Below, piece after piece: positions 6,619-8,801 of a stretch of DNA of 8,801 nt. The notes below the pieces were generated by a model. It saw nothing but the letters and a program-made list of their open reading frames with translations. It did no database searches and had not been told where the DNA came from. Both the position numbers and the translations under genes were made by a program. Source of the DNA: Candidatus Electronema nielsenii. GTDB lineage: Bacteria; Desulfobacterota; Desulfobulbia; Desulfobulbales; Desulfobulbaceae. The stretch covers positions 1 through 8,801 of the forward strand of contig JAGIXO010000070.1 in the NCBI GenBank assembly GCA_026122915.1, read 5' to 3'. The stretch's first letter is position 1, and each line of letters starts with the position of its first letter.

Positions 6619-6775
6619 AATCCTAAGCTAATGGGATTCTAAATCCCAAGCTAATGGGATTTGAAATCCTAAACGTTTGGGATTTACATTCCTAAGCTAA
6701 TGGGATTCTCATTCCTAAGCTTTAGGAAGCTCAATCCTAAGCGTTTGGGATTTTCAGGCCCAAGCGTTTGCGGGT
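6619..6775. repeat. Tandem array of seven 23-bp palindromic units
   Basis: Seven 20-base units start at 6619, 6642, 6665, 6688, 6711, 6733 and 6756. The period is 23 bp throughout except one step of 22. Unit 1 is AATCCTAAGCTAATGGGATT; the three-base linkers vary (CTA, TGA, TAC, CTC, TC, TTC). Each unit is an inverted repeat of its own: unit 2 has a perfect seven-pair stem AATCCCA/TGGGATT, unit 3 is almost a full palindrome (AATCCTAAACGTTTGGGATT), and unit 5 has a perfect TTCCTAA/TTAGGAA stem. Two centre types occur, GCTAAT (units 1, 2, 4) and RCGTTT (units 3, 6, 7). Unit 7 is degenerate and ends one base before the ROCO stop codon. The array lies between convergent coding sequences. There are no unique spacers, so it is not CRISPR. 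Function unknown. Confidence 0.92.
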
Positions 6776-8728
6776 TTATTTCTCTATCCGGTTCAGTACA
6801 TCCTCGATAACATTCTGGTAATTCAATTTGATGCCAAACAGCTCTGGTTGCCCATCAAGATACCTATTTAGCTTCTTTGCCAGCCAGCGCAGCTTTCTAT
6901 CCTTGCTGTTCGCCTTTGCCATAGCCAGCACTTTCTCTTGATCGCCCGCGCTTTCGATGTGCACGCCCTTGAGCAGGTCTTTCACGCTGTATGCCTTTTT
7001 CGTGCCTTCCGGGACAAAGCGTTCCACGCCTTGTTCAAGGTTGTTGAGCAGGCTCTCGTAATCAACAGAGACAGTCAGATTATCTGGCAGAGGCAGGCGT
7101 TCGCTCACCTTCAATCCTTCAAAGTCAGCATGGAGTTCGCGGAAGGTGAGGCAAATGAGCGCGAGGAACAGTTTACTGTCCTTGCCCGTCACTGTGATCT
7201 GAATGCGCCTTGCCTCCTTGTCCTCTTGAACCACTGCCGTTGCATCGAGCATGGGATTCTCCAAGACAACGCCGCGCCGCCAGCGCAGATTGTCTTTGAT
7301 CTCCTTATGCCGTTTGACAATGAAACGCGGCATGATGGAGGGCGGGAAGAAGTCCTCATAGCGCAGTTCAAAGCGAAGCGCACCCTCTTCTGCAAAGGTA
7401 AAGGAAGGCGCTGCCTCACCGAGGAGCTGGGGAATGAGTACCTCTTCGCCAGCCAGCTCGTAGCACAGCTCGAACTTCTTCATCAGCTTGATGATATAGT
7501 TGTGATCACGCCGCTCGTAACGGTAGTCATCGCCCTGCTGCCATTGTAATATCTGCTTGAGATCATCAAGTTTGAGCAGTCCTTTGCTGACGGCCAGCGA
7601 TTCAGCGTTGATAATCTTATACACCGCGCCTGTCACCCACTTAGGAGCAAGGACGTGATTGTACTCCAACTCAAACTCGGTAAAGTGAATGAAAATGCCA
7701 AGATCGTGAAGGAAATCCAGCAGCACACTACGGCTGATCTCGCCCTTCACCCCGGCTTTGAGGCAGGTGTCCTCGAACTGCTCGCAGCTGATGTGCGGCT
7801 CTTGCATCTGCTCCAGTCTTTCCTTTGCCCGTAACCAGCTCATGGGCCACTGATTCTTGGTCATAGGCAGGTTGTCTAACACCTCGTTCATGGCCTGCCG
7901 CAACTCTTCAATGCCGTAGTTTCTTGGGCAGGAAGTCCGGTAGAAATCAACAATGAACGGGTATTTCTCTTTCAGAAAACGCTGGTTGAGATCAAAGCTC
8001 GGATTGGTGTCGTACTTGTTCAACACCACCAGTACGGGCGAGCGACCACCGAAGGTTTCAATATACCTCAGCCAGTGTTCGGGCCGCTCGTCGCGCCTGC
8101 CATCGAGGACAAGAACGTACAGGCTGCGGCGAGAGAGGAAGAACTGGTGGGTGGCCTGCATGATCTCCTGACCGCCAAAGTCCCAGAGCTTGCAGCGGAT
8201 TGACCGGGATGCGCCTGCGAGTGTCAATTCCTCTATCCTGATGCCGTGCGTGGTAGGCTCGTGCTTGTCAAACGGCTCACCTTTTAGGCAGCGGGTGAGC
8301 GAGGTCTTGCCCGATGCGCCCTCACCCACAAGGATGACCTTGACCTCCGCCACTTCCTTGGTACCGCCTTCCGCTTCGGCGAAGTATTCGCGTACTGCTT
8401 CGATGCCTTGTTCAGCGAGTTCGTAAGGTGGGGAGACAAGGGGGTTGTAGTGAAGATGAAGCCTTTTTAACTTGGTCAGTTGAACGATCTCTGGTGGTAG
8501 AGTGGTAAGGTGGTTGTTGTGAAGGAGAATCGCTTTTAGGTTGGTGAGCTGGACGATCTCTGGAGGGAGCGAGGAAAGCTGGTTGTAGCCAAGCAAAAGC
8601 GCGGTGAGATTTTTTAGCTGGAAGAGTTCGGGAGGAAGGACAGTTAAGTCGTGGAAGTTCAGATCAAGCACCGTTTCCCCTGTCTCCGCCGCGTCTTTAA
8701 TTCGCCGCAACGCTTCTTCTTTGCTCAT
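6776..8728 (-). CDS. ROCO-family protein (LRR-Roc-COR)
   Basis: A complete 650-residue protein. Residues about 18-100 are leucine-rich repeats with a 23-residue period (three clear copies of the form LPPEIVQLTNLKAILLHNNHL). A Roc GTPase domain follows: P-loop GEGASGKTS (135-143), a switch I candidate TTHGI (159-163), G3 motif WDFGGQE (182-188), G4 NKYD (237-240) and a G5-like TSC (265-267). COR-type sequence runs from about 293 (WPMSWLRAKERL) to about 540. The last 110 residues are a charged extension I do not recognise. There is no signal peptide, membrane segment or kinase domain, so it is cytosolic and the output is unknown. Bacterial Roco proteins dimerise through COR and cycle with GTP. 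The start is supported by GGAGGA eight bases upstream. The gene is convergent with the psr/cobQ side and has no co-directional partner in the window. Confidence 0.9.
   Translation of the reverse strand: MSKEEALRRIKDAAETGETVLDLNFHDLTVLPPELFQLKNLTALLLGYNQLSSLPPEIVQLTNLKAILLHNNHLTTLPPEIVQLTKLKRLHLHYNPLVSPPYELAEQGIEAVREYFAEAEGGTKEVAEVKVILVGEGASGKTSLTRCLKGEPFDKHEPTTHGIRIEELTLAGASRSIRCKLWDFGGQEIMQATHQFFLSRRSLYVLVLDGRRDERPEHWLRYIETFGGRSPVLVVLNKYDTNPSFDLNQRFLKEKYPFIVDFYRTSCPRNYGIEELRQAMNEVLDNLPMTKNQWPMSWLRAKERLEQMQEPHISCEQFEDTCLKAGVKGEISRSVLLDFLHDLGIFIHFTEFELEYNHVLAPKWVTGAVYKIINAESLAVSKGLLKLDDLKQILQWQQGDDYRYERRDHNYIIKLMKKFELCYELAGEEVLIPQLLGEAAPSFTFAEEGALRFELRYEDFFPPSIMPRFIVKRHKEIKDNLRWRRGVVLENPMLDATAVVQEDKEARRIQITVTGKDSKLFLALICLTFRELHADFEGLKVSERLPLPDNLTVSVDYESLLNNLEQGVERFVPEGTKKAYSVKDLLKGVHIESAGDQEKVLAMAKANSKDRKLRWLAKKLNRYLDGQPELFGIKLNYQNVIEDVLNRIEK
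8435..8641 (-). repeat. 69-bp coding repeats (leucine-rich repeats of the ROCO gene)
   Basis: Three successive 69-bp stretches encode 23-residue leucine-rich repeats (residues 30-98). They remain similar at DNA level; for example, the reverse complement of ACGATCTCTGGWGG recurs in neighbouring units. This suggests fairly recent duplication and possible copy-number variation. Confidence 0.75.
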
Positions 8729-8736
8729 TGTCTTGT

Positions 8737-8742
8737 TCCTCC
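8737..8742 (-). promoter_or_regulatory. Ribosome binding site for the ROCO gene
   Basis: On the minus strand GGAGGA is followed by eight bases and the ATG whose first base is 8728. This supports the chosen start. No good promoter is visible between it and the window end; the palindrome at 8766-8793 occupies the space. Confidence 0.75.
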
Positions 8743-8765
8743 GTGAGTGTTATTGCCGCAACCAT

Positions 8766-8793
8766 GTAGGGACACGACATGTCGTGTCCCTAC
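8766..8793. repeat. Perfect 28-bp palindrome
   Basis: The half GTAGGGACACGACA (8766-8779) is followed directly by its exact reverse complement (8780-8793). The half begins with the GTAGGG motif that also forms the inner arm ends of the repeat at 6281-6359, so the two may belong to related families of dispersed palindromic repeats. It lies 38 bp upstream of the ROCO start codon. Confidence 0.85.
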
Positions 8794-8801
8794 GGCCTGT
8801 C

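Noticed and set aside
6619..6775. CRISPR array
   Set aside because: The regular repeats resemble one at first sight, but units are 20 bp with only two- or three-base linkers. There are no spacers and no cas genes.
6938..7549. 203-residue plus-strand open frame
   Set aside because: It lies wholly antisense to the ROCO gene, has no ribosome binding site, and its translation lacks any recognisable motif.

Overview
The window reads as a bacterial chromosome segment of moderate G+C, probably from an anaerobic sulfur-metabolising Desulfobacterota lineage (Desulfobulbales or cable-bacterium-like). This placement is inferred from three things: a PsrABC-type molybdoenzyme operon, a bacterial LRR-Roc-COR (ROCO) protein, and many short palindromic repeats. 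No marker gene in the window fixes the taxonomy.

Layout, left to right. (1) Positions 1-165 are the 3' end of an IS630-type transposase gene, cut by the window edge. It stops 24 bp before a gene for a T4 endonuclease V-like pyrimidine-dimer glycosylase fused to a DUF1722-like domain (190-885). (2) An intact M18 metallo-aminopeptidase gene (apeB, 1004-2281) follows. (3) A strong sigma70-like promoter (2365-2393) and a leader with two overlapping hairpins precede a tight three-gene operon: psrA-like (Tat-exported Mo-bisMGD subunit, 2493-4703), psrB-like (four [4Fe-4S] clusters, 4706-5263) and psrC-like (eight-helix NrfD-type quinol anchor, 5276-6250). (4) Positions 6251-6775 hold no intact gene. 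They contain a 79-bp imperfect palindromic repeat, the C-terminal remnant of a cobyric acid synthase gene (cobQ) that begins where the repeat ends, and seven tandem 23-bp units that are each short palindromes. (5) A complete ROCO gene runs on the minus strand (8728-6776), its stop codon touching the array. A perfect 28-bp palindrome lies just upstream of its start.

How the genes work together. The psr operon should form a membrane complex: PsrC exchanges electrons with the quinone pool, PsrB carries them, and PsrA turns over a periplasmic sulfur compound at a Cys-ligated molybdenum. Polysulfide or thiosulfate is the likely substrate, but the sequence does not settle this or the physiological direction. 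The repair gene, the peptidase and the ROCO GTPase have no visible functional link to the operon.

The least ordinary parts are the 23-bp palindrome array, the cobQ remnant joined to a palindromic repeat, the endonuclease V/DUF1722 fusion whose N-terminus starts Met-Arg rather than with the T4 Thr2 nucleophile, and the ROCO protein. The region looks shaped by mobile and repetitive elements. I did not find a clear, new multi-gene system.
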